Positions 9,091 through 18,141 are shown, counted from the stretch's first letter. The stretch: DNA of 64,000 bases from Vreelandella subglaciescola (GCF_900142895.1 NZ_LT670847.1:2046001-2110000), one strand, 5' to 3'. The notes: generated by a model from the sequence alone, not told the origin. A program made the numbers and translations.

Positions 9091-10098
9091 TCAGGCGGCC
9101 TGGCTGACACCCCGCTGCGGCGTGGTCGTTCGCTCGAGCAGGGCGACCCAGTTTTGCCCCATGATGCCGGCGACTTCGTGCTCGGCAAAGCCCACTTCGC
9201 GCAGCCCGCCAATCAGGTTGGGGAAGTCGCGGCTGTCGCGCAGCCAGGGCAATGGCTTGGGCCAGCCGGCATTGGCGGCGCTGCCCTCGCCGTAGTCCAT
9301 GTCCTTCGACCAGCGGCCGTTACGCATCCATTCGAGGATGGAAACGGGCTGGTTCTGGCACAGATCGGTGCCGATCCCCAGATGCTCCACGCCAATCAGG
9401 TCCGCGGTGCGGGCGATCATGGCGCAGTACTCGGCCAGGCTGCAGTCGGGGCCGTTTTTCAGGTGGAAGGGGTAGGCCGAAAAGCCCAGCAGCCCGTCGC
9501 TCTCGGCGATGGCCTTGAGCACTGTGTCCGACTTGTTGCGCTTGGCGGGCTGCCAGGACGCCGGGTTGGCGTGGGAAATAATCACAGGACGCTCGGAAAG
9601 CTCGATGGCCTCAAGCGTCGAGCGCTCGGCGCTGTGCGACATGTCGATGACCATGCCGACGCGGTTCATCTCGCGGATCACCTGGCGCCCGAAGCGGGTA
9701 ATGCCGCTGTCTTCGGCTTCGTAACAGCCGCAGGCGAGCAGGCTCTGGTTGTTGTAGGTGAGCTGCATGATCAACAGGCCCAGGTCGCGCATTACCGCGA
9801 CCATGTCGATATCGTCCTCGATGGGCGAGCAGTTCTGGGCGCCGAGGAAGACGCCAATCCGCCCCTGCTGCCGGGCGCGGAGAATATCCGCTGGCTCGCG
9901 CACCGGCATGATCAAATCACTGTGTTCTTCAAAGCGGCGGTTCCACTCGCCCAGCCTTGAGAGGGTATCGCGGGTGGTTTCGTGGTAGACCAACGTGGCG
10001 TGGACGGCATCGACGCCGCCCTCGCGCATCTGTTCAAAAATCTCGCGCGACCAGTTGGAATACTGCAGGCCGTCGACGGTTAGCATTTGCCTGGACAT
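9091..10098 (-). CDS. Peptidase M19 (membrane dipeptidase)-like protein with altered metal site
   Basis: 335 residues with the fold markers of the renal dipeptidase family: MSHS (residue about 155), ISHANPASW and GIGTDL, which carry later metal and substrate ligands. The first metal-binding HxD of classical members (DGHxD) is replaced by DGLQYSNW, and the bridging Glu region reads FLGAQN rather than an EG motif. A subgroup with this N-terminus occurs, as I recall, beside glycine betaine and dimethylglycine genes in Pseudomonas. The start has a strong AAGGAG site. It lies 24 nt after the aldehyde dehydrogenase. It may act on a substrate other than a dipeptide. Confidence 0.8.
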   Translation of the reverse strand: MSRQMLTVDGLQYSNWSREIFEQMREGGVDAVHATLVYHETTRDTLSRLGEWNRRFEEHSDLIMPVREPADILRARQQGRIGVFLGAQNCSPIEDDIDMVAVMRDLGLLIMQLTYNNQSLLACGCYEAEDSGITRFGRQVIREMNRVGMVIDMSHSAERSTLEAIELSERPVIISHANPASWQPAKRNKSDTVLKAIAESDGLLGFSAYPFHLKNGPDCSLAEYCAMIARTADLIGVEHLGIGTDLCQNQPVSILEWMRNGRWSKDMDYGEGSAANAGWPKPLPWLRDSRDFPNLIGGLREVGFAEHEVAGIMGQNWVALLERTTTPQRGVSQAA

Positions 10099-10122
10099 CG
10101 GCGTACTCCTTAACGTTTTGAC

Positions 10123-11589
10123 TCAGTTCGCTTTGACATAGCAAGTCTTGACCACGGTGTAGAACTCGCGGGCGTAGCGGCCCTGCTCGCGGGGGCCAAA
10201 GCTCGAGTTTTTGCGCCCGCCAAAGGGCACATGGTAGTCGGTACCGGCGGTGGCCAGGTTGACCATCACGCAGCCGCTTTCGGCGCGCGCCTTGAACTCG
10301 GTGGCAAGTGCCAATGAGTCGGTGATGATGCCGGCGGTCAGGCCGAACTGGGTGTCGTTGAGGACGTCGATGGCCTCATGGTTATCGGCCACCTTGATCA
10401 CGCAGGCGATGGGGCCGAAGACTTCTTCGCGGTTGATCGCCATGTCGTTGGTGGTATCGACAAACAGCGCCGGCGCCATAAAGTAGCCGTCGGTCTCGCG
10501 CTCGAGGCGCTCGCCGCCGAAAGCCAGCGTGGCACCGTCGCGCTGGGCGCGTTCGATCCACTCAAGGTTGGAGTCAAGCTGGCCGGCACTCGCCACCGGA
10601 CCGAAGCTCACGCCGTCTTCCAGGGCGTTACCCACCTTGACCTGCTTGAGCCGCTTGATCAGCTTTTCGACGAAGGCGTCGTGGACCTTTTCGGTCACGA
10701 TCAGCCTTGAGGAGGCGGTGCACTTCTGCCCGGTGCCGGAGTACGCGCCGTTAAAGGCGGCTTCCACGGCCAGATCGATATCGGCATCGTCAGCCACAAT
10801 CAGAGCGTTCTTGGAGCCCATTTCGAGCTGGCACTTGACCAGATTGGCGGCGGTGGCACCGGCCACGCGGCGGCCAACGTCGAGCGAGCCGGTGAAGCTC
10901 AGCGCGTGGATCTCGGGGTTGGAGATCAGCGCGTCGCCCACCGAACTGCCGGGTCCCATGACCAGGTTAAAGGCGCCGGCGGGAAGACCCTGGCGGGCAA
11001 TGATATCGGCCAGCGCCCAGGCGCTTGCCGGCACCAGGTTGGCAGGCTTGAAGACCACCGCGTTGCCAAACGCCAGCGCCGGGGCGATCTTCCACACCGC
11101 CGTTGCCAGCGGGAAGTTCCAGGGACTGATGATGCCCACCACGCCCACCGGCTCGCGGCGAATATCCACCTCGACGCCGGGGCGTACCGACTCGGCGCGC
11201 TCGTCGATCTGGCGCAGCACCTCGGCGGCGTAGTAGTGGAAGAACTGCCCCGAGCGGTGCACTTCGCCCGCGCCTTCGGCCCGCGTCTTGCCTTCCTCGC
11301 GGGCGAGCAGCTCGCCCAGCTCGGCCTTGCGTGCGATCAGCTCGTCGCCAATCGCCATCAGCACGCCGTAGCGGTGCTCAAGGCCGGTTTTGGCCCATTC
11401 CTTTTGCCCCTGCCTGGCAGCGCTAACGGCCTCGCCCATCTGGCTAACGCTTGCCTGCGCGTAAGTGCCCACCAGCTCGCTGATGTCGGACGGGTTGCGG
11501 TTCTCGATCTGGCTTTCGCCCTCGACCCACTGGCCGTTGATGTAAAGCGCATGGACCTGAGAATGAGACTGGGACTGTGCGTGTGTCAT
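10123..11589 (-). CDS. Aldehyde dehydrogenase, 2-oxoglutarate semialdehyde dehydrogenase-like
   Basis: 488 residues from the ATG at 11589; the TTG at 11601 would place the GGAGG ribosome site inside the protein, so the ATG is preferred. All ALDH landmarks are present: PWNFP, the FTGS nucleotide loop, the general-base Glu in LEMGSKN, the catalytic Cys in GQKCTASSR and EVFGP. The C-terminal EQGRYAREFYTVVKT resembles alpha-ketoglutaric semialdehyde dehydrogenases, which finish hydroxyproline, arabinose and glucarate catabolism. It is the first gene of the leftward operon, so the pathway probably ends in an oxidised carboxylate. Subfamily is moderately certain; the ALDH assignment is secure. Confidence 0.88.
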   Translation of the reverse strand: MTHAQSQSHSQVHALYINGQWVEGESQIENRNPSDISELVGTYAQASVSQMGEAVSAARQGQKEWAKTGLEHRYGVLMAIGDELIARKAELGELLAREEGKTRAEGAGEVHRSGQFFHYYAAEVLRQIDERAESVRPGVEVDIRREPVGVVGIISPWNFPLATAVWKIAPALAFGNAVVFKPANLVPASAWALADIIARQGLPAGAFNLVMGPGSSVGDALISNPEIHALSFTGSLDVGRRVAGATAANLVKCQLEMGSKNALIVADDADIDLAVEAAFNGAYSGTGQKCTASSRLIVTEKVHDAFVEKLIKRLKQVKVGNALEDGVSFGPVASAGQLDSNLEWIERAQRDGATLAFGGERLERETDGYFMAPALFVDTTNDMAINREEVFGPIACVIKVADNHEAIDVLNDTQFGLTAGIITDSLALATEFKARAESGCVMVNLATAGTDYHVPFGGRKNSSFGPREQGRYAREFYTVVKTCYVKAN

Positions 11590-11646
11590 AACTACCTCCA
11601 AACCTGACGGTGATGACAGGCTAGGGGAGCGACGTGTATAAAGATA

Positions 11647-11669
11647 ATCAATAATAAATACTGCTTGAT
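11647..11669. promoter_or_regulatory. Candidate LysR operator between divergent genes
   Basis: In the A+T-rich 139-bp gap between the aldehyde dehydrogenase and the LysR gene lies an inverted repeat ATCAA-N13-TTGAT. LysR-type regulators bind interrupted dyads of this sort, and the divergent layout predicts control of both promoters from here. Inferred from position and symmetry only. Confidence 0.4.
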
Positions 11670-11728
11670 CAGTTTTTCTTACCGCTCATGTTTCCCCACC
11701 CTTTTTACCTTAAACAGCGAGGTACGCG

Positions 11729-12601
11729 ATGCTGCCCGAGCTCAAGATTACCCCGTTGCGCTACGTGCTGGCGGTAGTCGATCAAGGCGGTTTCCACGCC
11801 GCTGCCCGCCAGCTGCACCGCACCCAGCCGGCGCTCTCGATGGCCATTCGCGAGCTGGAAAGCCGCCTCGGTGAGGCGCTGTTCGAGCGCGGCGCTCAGG
11901 CCACGCTGACCCCTTTCGGGCGCTACTGCGTGCCGCGCTTTCGCGAGCTGATAACCCAGCACGACCGGCTGAGCCGAGAGCTGACGGCACAGGTAGAGCG
12001 GCAGGCCGGGCATCTGGATATGGCCGCGGTGCCGTCGGTGGCCAGCCGGCTGATGCCGGGGCTACTGGCGGATTTCGTGGTGCGCTATCCGGGGATCAAG
12101 GTCAGCCTGCACGACGGCAACGCCGATTTTGTTCGCGAGCAGGTGCTGGCCGGCGAGGTGGATCTGGGGCTGACCAGCCTGTGGGAAGGCAATGCGGCGC
12201 TGAGCTTTACCCCGCTGATGAGTGATGCGCTGGGGGTCGTGTGCCGCGACGATCATCGCCTGGCGGGCCGGAAGGAAGTTCACTGGCAGGAGTTGATGGA
12301 GGAAAGTCTGATCGGCAACGGCACCTCGCGCCTGCTTCAGGGCACTGACGCCGCCGCGCTGCGCGAGCACTACGCTTTCTACATCTCAAACATGATTTCA
12401 CTGACGGCGATGCTGGTGGCGGGGATGGGCGTGACCACGCTGCCCCGGCTGGCATTTCCCGAAGAGTATGAGCGGCTGCGCTTTATCCCGCTGAGCGAGC
12501 CGCGGGTCGAGCGCGAAATCGGCCTGCTCCAGCTCGCCGGGCGCAGCCTCTCACCCGGCGCCCGAGCGATGGCTGATTTTGTCGCCCGGGCGCTGGAATA
12601 A
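11729..12601 (+). CDS. LysR-family transcriptional regulator
   Basis: 290 residues, typical length. The N-terminal winged HTH is clear: GGFHAAARQLHRTQPALSMAIRELE-type sequence from about residue 20, with the LFER wing. The remainder is the periplasmic-binding-protein-like effector domain. It is transcribed away from the aldehyde dehydrogenase operon across a short shared regulatory gap, the classical arrangement for a regulator of the neighbouring catabolic genes. The inducer is probably the transported compound or an intermediate (inference). A GAGG site precedes the ATG. Confidence 0.9.
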   Translation: MLPELKITPLRYVLAVVDQGGFHAAARQLHRTQPALSMAIRELESRLGEALFERGAQATLTPFGRYCVPRFRELITQHDRLSRELTAQVERQAGHLDMAAVPSVASRLMPGLLADFVVRYPGIKVSLHDGNADFVREQVLAGEVDLGLTSLWEGNAALSFTPLMSDALGVVCRDDHRLAGRKEVHWQELMEESLIGNGTSRLLQGTDAAALREHYAFYISNMISLTAMLVAGMGVTTLPRLAFPEEYERLRFIPLSEPRVEREIGLLQLAGRSLSPGARAMADFVARALE

Positions 12602-12634
12602 CGCGCACCCGCCAGCGCATCTTTCCCGCTACTG

Positions 12635-12708
12635 TCATCGCGAGGAGCGCAGCACCCAGAAAACGGGTGTAAACGACGTGGCGATCTCGTACCCGCGGTG
12701 GCACCGCA
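12635..12708 (-). repeat. Single copy of the dispersed HCEERSDAAIS-type intergenic repeat
   Basis: The segment from TGTCATCGCGAGGAGCG through GGGTGTAAACGACGTGGC to GATCTC matches, in reverse orientation, half of the repeat units found at 35-39.4 kb. It lies just after the LysR gene. Spurious translation gives CHCEE..-VNDVAIS-like peptides typical of this widespread bacterial repeat. Confidence 0.75.
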
Positions 12709-12713
12709 CTGCG

Positions 12714-12828
12714 CTATTGGACGAAGGGTTATCCAACAATTAGCCGAAGGGTTATTCATCAATTGGACGCTACTTTATTGATCAATTAAGCGTTATGATA
12801 AGCAGCAATTAGACGCTATCAGAGACGC
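12714..12828 (+). repeat. Five degenerate direct repeats with a 23-bp period before the DUF4143 ATPase
   Basis: Units begin at 12714, 12737, 12760, 12783 and 12806, each starting CAATTrGaCG (first unit CTATTGGACG). The core of unit 3 is CAATTGGACGCTA and of unit 5 CAATTAGACGCTA. The period is exactly 23 bp through all five and the array ends 3 nt before the start codon at 12832. The block is A+T-rich against G+C-rich surroundings. It looks like an iteron-type binding array that would also cover the promoter and leader of the downstream gene. Confidence 0.8.
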
Positions 12829-12831
12829 CAG

Positions 12832-14151
12832 ATGACACCCTCTTATTTCCCGCGACTGATTCGTGATCGAGTCCTTGAATCACTCACCGACACCCCCGTG
12901 GTCTGTCTATTGGGGCCACGCCAAGTGGGTAAGACGACGCTCGCTCAACGCATCGACCGAGAGCGCACCTACCTGAACCTGGATGATCCGACACTACGCG
13001 AAGCCGCTTTGCTGGACCCGCTCGGTTTCATCGAAAGCCTGCCCGTACGGGTCACCCTGGATGAAGTGCAGCGGGCGCCGGAATTGCTGCTGGCCATCAA
13101 ATCCGTGGTAGACCGCGATCGCCAGCCGGGGCGTTTTCTGTTGACGGGGTCTGCCAACCTGCTGTTGCTGCCTGATGCGCAGGATTCACTGGCCGGGCGC
13201 ATGGAAGTTATTTACCTGCACCCGCTGGCCGAGCAGGAAAAGCGCGTTAGCCACACCACCTTGCTGGCTACGCTGATGGAGGGGCAGTTGGCAGCCGACA
13301 TGGTGTCAGATCATTTGCCCCTCTCACCCACGGCAGAGGTCCTTTGTCAGGGCGGTTATCCCGAACCCAACCGTCGGCCGCCCCGTCGGGCACGCCAGTG
13401 GTATCGCCAATACCTCAATGCCATCGTTCAGCGCGACGTACGCGATATTGCCGCCATCCACGATGAAGACAGCATGCTGCGTCTGGTGGAGCTATTGGCT
13501 TACCGTACTGCCGGCCTACTCAACGTGAGCAATCTGAGCAAGGAGCTGGGGATAGAGCGGAGTACGGCCACCCATTACATGAGCATTCTGGAGCGCTTGT
13601 TTCTGGTGCACCGGCTACCTGCTTGGCATCGTAACCAGGCCAAGCGGTTGATCAAGAGTCCCAAGTTGCATTTGGTGGATACCGGGCTTGCCGCAGCGCT
13701 GGGACGTTTGGCACCGGAGCAGTGGCTGACCGAGGCCGAGCGCTTCGGCTCTTTGCTGGAAAGCCACGTGGTTGAGCAGTTGATCGCTCAGGCCTCCTGG
13801 CTTGATCCGGAACTACGCTTTTCCCACTACCGGGACAAAGATCAGGTGGAAGTTGATCTTGTCATTGAGCGTGGTCAGGAACTGTGGGGCGTCGAGGTCA
13901 AACGCTCCGCCAGCGTACAGCCGCAAAAAGATGCGGCAGGCCTGGCTCGGCTTGCGGCGCAGGCTGGCAAGAGCTTTCGTGGTGGGATGCTGATATATAC
14001 CGGCCGACATTGCCTTAAACTGCCGGTACCGGGCTGCTTCGCCGTCCCTATCGGCATGCTATGGGGCGAAAAGCCCGGCCAGCCCATTTCCAGCGAAGAG
14101 GCGCGCCAGTCGCTGCTTGATCAGCGACACAAACAGGACATGGGCGGCTGA
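12832..14151 (+). CDS. AAA-family ATPase with C-terminal DUF4143 domain
   Basis: 439 residues. The N-terminal P-loop is GPRQVGKTT (residues about 28-36), with a Walker B-type LDEVQRAPELLL and sensor-type LTGSANLLLL, as in the AAA_14 family. The C-terminal DUF4143 domain contains QVEVDLVIERG and WGVEVKRSA, a pattern recalling PD-(D/E)xK nucleases. Between them is an HTH-like stretch (LLNVSNLSKELGIERSTATHYM). Such genes are common, sporadic and of unknown role. This one breaks the usual mnmE-mnmG-rsmG-parAB order and carries its own repeat array upstream, which suggests horizontal acquisition. Confidence 0.85.
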   Translation: MTPSYFPRLIRDRVLESLTDTPVVCLLGPRQVGKTTLAQRIDRERTYLNLDDPTLREAALLDPLGFIESLPVRVTLDEVQRAPELLLAIKSVVDRDRQPGRFLLTGSANLLLLPDAQDSLAGRMEVIYLHPLAEQEKRVSHTTLLATLMEGQLAADMVSDHLPLSPTAEVLCQGGYPEPNRRPPRRARQWYRQYLNAIVQRDVRDIAAIHDEDSMLRLVELLAYRTAGLLNVSNLSKELGIERSTATHYMSILERLFLVHRLPAWHRNQAKRLIKSPKLHLVDTGLAAALGRLAPEQWLTEAERFGSLLESHVVEQLIAQASWLDPELRFSHYRDKDQVEVDLVIERGQELWGVEVKRSASVQPQKDAAGLARLAAQAGKSFRGGMLIYTGRHCLKLPVPGCFAVPIGMLWGEKPGQPISSEEARQSLLDQRHKQDMGG

Positions 14152-14198
14152 CGTCACCAAGCCTCGCTGGCACCTTTCCCGCCATGGCGAGTGGTTGC

Positions 14199-15584
14199 TC
14201 ACTTACCAATACAGAAGCTGCCGAAAATTTCGCCGAGCAGGTCGTCGGCGCTGAATTCTCCGGTGATTTCACCCAGCTGCTGCTGGGCGTCGCGCAGGTC
14301 TTCGGCGAGCAGTTCGCCGGCGCCGTAGCCGGAAAGCTGCGCGCGGCCGTTATCCAGCGACTCGGCGGCGCGGTCGAGGGCGTCGAGGTGGCGCCTGCGG
14401 GCGGAAAAGCGCCCTTCGGTGGTGGCGCTGAAGCCCATGATGTCCTTGAGATGGTCTTTCAAGTTATCCACACCCGCGCCGGTTTTGGCCGATAGCCGTA
14501 CGGTAGGGTGGTCTGTGGATAAGTCTATTTCCGGCGTTTCTTCGTTGGTGTCGATTTTGTTGCGCACCAGCGTCAGCCGGCTGATATCCGGCAGACGATC
14601 GACGAACTCCGGCCAGATGGCGCGGGGGTCGGTTTCGGCGGTGGTGGCGGCGTCGACCAACAGCAGCACGCGGTCGGCGGTTTCGATTTCGGCCCAGGCG
14701 CGCGCCACGCCGATTTTTTCCACCGCGTCGGGGGTATCGCGCAGCCCCGCGGTATCGATCACGTGGAGCGGCATGCCGTCGAGGTGAATATGCTCGCGCA
14801 GCACGTCCCGGGTGGTGCCGGCAATCTCGGTAACGATGGCGGTATCCTGCTCGGTCAGCGCGTTGAGCAGGCTCGATTTGCCCGCATTGGGCCGCCCGGC
14901 AATCACTACGTTCATGCCTTCGCGCATCAGCGCGCCCTGGCCGGCGGCGGCGCGCACCTCAACCAGCTCATCCGTCACGGCGCCGAGCATGGCGGCAACC
15001 TTGCCGTCGCCGAGAAAGTCGATTTCTTCTTCGGGAAAATCGATCGCCGCTTCGACGTAAATGCGCAGCTCAATCAACCGCTCGACCAGCCGCGACACGC
15101 GCTGGGAAAACTCGCCCTGCAACGAGCGCACGGCGTTTTCTGCTGCCGAGCGCGAGGTCGCGTCGATCAGGTCGGCAATTGCCTCGGCCTGGGCCAGGTC
15201 GAGCTTGTCGTTGAGAAACGCCCGCTCGGAGAACTCGCCGGGGCGGGCCAGCCGCGCGCCCAGCGTGATGCAGCGTTCCAGCAGCAGGTCCATGATCACC
15301 GGCCCGCCGTGGCCGTGAAGCTCGAGCACGTCTTCGCCGGTGAACGAGTAGGGGCCGTTGAAAAACAGCGCGATGCCTTCGTCGATGATGTCGTTCTTGC
15401 CGTGAAAGGCGCCCCCGTAGAAAGGACCATAGTGGGCGTAGCGCGGGGCCGGGCACTGGCCGACGATGTCAGCTGCCATACGACGGCTGTCAGGGCCCGA
15501 CAGGCGGATGATGCCGACGCCGCCGCGCCCGGGCGGCGTGGCCAGAGCGGCAATGGTATCGGGGGTATAAAGTGCGTTGGCCAT
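14199..15584 (-). CDS. mnmE: MnmE, tRNA modification GTPase
   Basis: 461 residues from the ATG at 15584, which has a GAGG site; a longer frame starts 7 codons earlier. It has the N-terminal formyl-tetrahydrofolate-binding domain ([21 protein letters not shown]), helical region and inserted G domain with [17 protein letters not shown] and NKID motifs. It ends in the conserved FCIGK with the essential Cys. With MnmG it installs 5-aminomethyl-type groups on U34 of tRNAs. MnmG, usually the next gene, is absent here. Confidence 0.95.
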   Translation of the reverse strand: MANALYTPDTIAALATPPGRGGVGIIRLSGPDSRRMAADIVGQCPAPRYAHYGPFYGGAFHGKNDIIDEGIALFFNGPYSFTGEDVLELHGHGGPVIMDLLLERCITLGARLARPGEFSERAFLNDKLDLAQAEAIADLIDATSRSAAENAVRSLQGEFSQRVSRLVERLIELRIYVEAAIDFPEEEIDFLGDGKVAAMLGAVTDELVEVRAAAGQGALMREGMNVVIAGRPNAGKSSLLNALTEQDTAIVTEIAGTTRDVLREHIHLDGMPLHVIDTAGLRDTPDAVEKIGVARAWAEIETADRVLLLVDAATTAETDPRAIWPEFVDRLPDISRLTLVRNKIDTNEETPEIDLSTDHPTVRLSAKTGAGVDNLKDHLKDIMGFSATTEGRFSARRRHLDALDRAAESLDNGRAQLSGYGAGELLAEDLRDAQQQLGEITGEFSADDLLGEIFGSFCIGK

Positions 15585-15628
15585 GGCGCGCCTCGTGGTA
15601 TTCATGATTTTAGCCTACCTACCAAACG

Positions 15629-15657
15629 CCAAACCCCCGCGTTAAGCGAGGGTTTGG
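15629..15657 (-). terminator. Hairpin between yidC and mnmE
   Basis: A 12-bp stem with one mismatch (15629-15640 with 15646-15657, CCAAACCC core) and loop GTTAA. The T-run on the minus strand is weak, so it could be a partial terminator or an mRNA processing or stability hairpin. Confidence 0.4.
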
Positions 15658-15677
15658 GCAGTGCAGATACGGCGTGG

Positions 15678-17375
15678 TCAGCGGGTTTCTTTACCCTTGC
15701 CTATATTGGGATCGTTCTCAATCTGTCGCGTAATAAAGTACTGCTGCGTGATTGAAATACAGTTGTTGACCACCCAGTAGATCACCAGACCGGCCGGGAA
15801 CCACAGGAAGAAGAAGGTGAAGATGATGGGTAGCATCTTCATGATCTTGGCCTGCATCGGGTCCGGCGGCGTGGGATTCAACTGCTGCTGAACGAACATC
15901 GAAATGCCCATCAGGATCGGCAGAATGAAGTACGGATCCTTGATCGACAGATCCTGAATCCAGAACATGAACGGCGAGTGACGCAGCTCCACGGACTCCA
16001 TCAGCATCCAGTAGAGCGCGATAAAGACCGGCATCTGGACCACGATGGGCAGACAGCCACCCAGAGGATTGATCTTCTCCTTCTGGTAGAACTTCATCAT
16101 CTCCTGGGACATTTTCTGGCGATCGTCGCCGAAGCGCTCTTTCAGCCGCTTCATTTCCGGACCGAGCTTGCGCATCCGCCCCATCGAGCGGTAGGCCTTG
16201 GCCGACAGCGGGAACAACGCGGCTTTTACCAGCACGGTGAGCAATACGATCGACCAGCCCCAGTTGCCAATCACGCTGTGGATTTTGGCGAGCAGCCAGA
16301 ACAGCGGGTTGGCGATAAACCACAGCCAGCCGTAGTCCACGGTCAGGCGCAGGTTGGGGGCGACTTCTTCCAGATGATCCTGAACCTTGGGGCCCACGTA
16401 GAGCGTAGCATTCAGCGTGGACTGATCTTCGGCGCCAATATTCTGCGTGGGGCCGGCAAACGCTGCCACGTTACGACCTTTGGAATCGGTGGTGGCGTAG
16501 AACAGGTTCTTCTGGTTTTGCGGCGGTGCCCAGGCGGAAACGAAGTAGTGCTGGAGAATGGCCACCCAGCCGCCTTCCGCTTCGCGGTTGGCTACGTTGC
16601 CTTCCTGGATATCCTCGAAGTCGACCTTTTCATAGCGGCTTTCCGGCGTGGAATAGGCCGCCCCGAGGAAAGAGCGCATCCCCATGCCCGAGCCGCTGGT
16701 AGGATCAGGGCTGTCATCGCGGACCAGCTGGCCGATAAAACGCGCGCTGACCGGCGCTGCGGTGTTGTTGGCGACCAGATAGCGGACGTTAATCGCATAG
16801 TTGTCGCGCTCAAAGCTTAGTCGCTTGGTCACCTCGACACCGTTGATCTCCGCGGTCAGGTCAACGTCAAGTTTGTCCTGACCTTCGCTGAGGTGATATT
16901 CGGTGTTTTCCGGCGTGAACGCGATACGGCTGGCTTCGCCGTCAAGCTGCAAGCCGGAGCGTGCCACATAGCTGCGCACGCCATTGTCGGAGAGCATGAC
17001 GTAGTTGCGGTCGGTCTCCAGGGCTTGCTTGTGCTTTGGCAGGGCGGCGTAGACGATATCGCCGCCGTGTGGATCAATACGCACGTCGAGCACATCGGTG
17101 GTCACGGCAACAAAATCGCGGCCTTGGCTATTGCCATCGCCGGCACCGTCGGCCAGACCGCTGTCGTTACCGGCATTGGCTGGAGATGTGCTGCTGGGAA
17201 CGGAGAGGCTATTACCGTCCGCGTCGGCAGTTGAAGCCGCGCCGCTATCGCGCTGAGTGCTTTCAACGGCAGGGGAGGGCTCAGCCGCTTGCCCGTAATC
17301 CTGGTTCCATTGAACCACTAGCAGATACGCCAGTACTGCCAATGGAACCAGTAATATCAGTCGTTTAACGTCCAT
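15678..17375 (-). CDS. yidC: YidC, membrane protein insertase
   Basis: 565 residues from the ATG at 17375, the Met directly before the first membrane helix (MDVKRLILLVPLAVLAYLL); the open frame extends 11 codons upstream. The large periplasmic beta domain (about residues 60-340) is followed by the conserved five-helix core, including NWGWSIVLLTVLVKAALFPL and GGCLPIVVQMPVFIALYW. YidC inserts inner-membrane proteins alone or with Sec. It lies 116 nt from rnpA; the small yidD gene that usually sits between them is missing. Confidence 0.95.
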   Translation of the reverse strand: MDVKRLILLVPLAVLAYLLVVQWNQDYGQAAEPSPAVESTQRDSGAASTADADGNSLSVPSSTSPANAGNDSGLADGAGDGNSQGRDFVAVTTDVLDVRIDPHGGDIVYAALPKHKQALETDRNYVMLSDNGVRSYVARSGLQLDGEASRIAFTPENTEYHLSEGQDKLDVDLTAEINGVEVTKRLSFERDNYAINVRYLVANNTAAPVSARFIGQLVRDDSPDPTSGSGMGMRSFLGAAYSTPESRYEKVDFEDIQEGNVANREAEGGWVAILQHYFVSAWAPPQNQKNLFYATTDSKGRNVAAFAGPTQNIGAEDQSTLNATLYVGPKVQDHLEEVAPNLRLTVDYGWLWFIANPLFWLLAKIHSVIGNWGWSIVLLTVLVKAALFPLSAKAYRSMGRMRKLGPEMKRLKERFGDDRQKMSQEMMKFYQKEKINPLGGCLPIVVQMPVFIALYWMLMESVELRHSPFMFWIQDLSIKDPYFILPILMGISMFVQQQLNPTPPDPMQAKIMKMLPIIFTFFFLWFPAGLVIYWVVNNCISITQQYFITRQIENDPNIGKGKETR

Positions 17376-17491
17376 GAGGGTTCTGCCCGCTGGGTGATGA
17401 ACATGCAATGGCGCAGTGTCATTTTACTCGACTCATGACACACGAAAGCCTGCCATACGGCAGGCCGGGGTCGAGCGGCGAGGTGTTGGCA

Positions 17492-17902
17492 TCAAGCGTC
17501 ACGTCGTGTATCGGCCGGGGTGGGGGCGGCTTGGCTGTGCCGTGAGGCATCGCGCTGTAGCCGTTTCCACATCCCGTGTAGCTGGCGCTGTAACGTGGCG
17601 TTATCCAGCTCGTGAACGCCGCGCCGGGCAAGTATGACCACATCAACCGTGGGCAGTTGCTCCTGGCGTAACCGAAAAGACTCACGCGCCTGACGCTTGA
17701 AGCGATTGCGCTGAACGGCCAGCTTCACGTTTTTTTTACCGACAATCAGTCCGACCCGGGCATGACCACAGGTATTGAAGCGCGCAAGCGCCAGCATACC
17801 TTTGGCGTGGATCTTGAGATCAGCCTGTTCGAAGACGTAACGGAAGTCCCCGGCGCTTAGCAGACGTAGCGGCCGGGGAAAGCCTTGATGGGACACACGC
17901 AA
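17492..17902 (-). CDS. rnpA: RnpA, protein component of ribonuclease P
   Basis: 136 residues with the RNase P protein signature KNVKLAVQRNRFKRQARES (RNR motif) and N-terminal FPRPLRLLSAGDFRYVFEQ. It binds the catalytic RNA and helps 5' maturation of tRNA. The start appears to be TTG at 17902, 7 nt after the rpmH stop; a GTG at 17896 is an alternative. The Ala/Pro/Thr-rich C-terminal tail of about 20 residues exceeds the core family. Confidence 0.93.
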   Translation of the reverse strand: MRVSHQGFPRPLRLLSAGDFRYVFEQADLKIHAKGMLALARFNTCGHARVGLIVGKKNVKLAVQRNRFKRQARESFRLRQEQLPTVDVVILARRGVHELDNATLQRQLHGMWKRLQRDASRHSQAAPTPADTRRDA

Positions 17903-17909
17903 TCTGAAA

Positions 17910-18044
17910 TCAGGCGCTCAGACGCTTGCGGCCTTTTGCACGGCGACGCGTAATGACGGCGCGGCCGCTTTTGGTTGCCATACGAGCACGGAAGCCGTGC
18001 GAGCGCTTGCGCTTGAGAACGCTGGGTTGAAAAGTGCGTTTCAT
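17910..18044 (-). CDS. rpmH: Ribosomal protein L34
   Basis: 44 residues, [18 protein letters not shown] at the N-terminus and [12 protein letters not shown] at the end, the near-invariant L34 sequence. It is too short for a typical open-frame cut-off but is unmistakable. It is the first gene of the leftward rpmH-rnpA-yidC operon next to the origin, with a strong upstream promoter. Confidence 0.97.
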   Translation of the reverse strand: MKRTFQPSVLKRKRSHGFRARMATKSGRAVITRRRAKGRKRLSA

Positions 18045-18141
18045 AACTCGTTATTCCCACGTGGTTTTAAGACGGAACGTCAATACTAGAAGACCCGTAT
18101 CGGCAGGTCACCGAACGGGGATATCCAATTCAAGACCCGAA

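Noticed and set aside
14763..15755. 330-residue plus-strand frame
   Set aside because: Antisense to mnmE, whose motifs are complete; the frame is a by-product of G+C-rich codon use.
17419..17685. Frame opposite the reading of rnpA as a possible yidD
   Set aside because: Sequence lacks YidD features (no conserved Cys-rich PSCS motif) and overlaps rnpA entirely.
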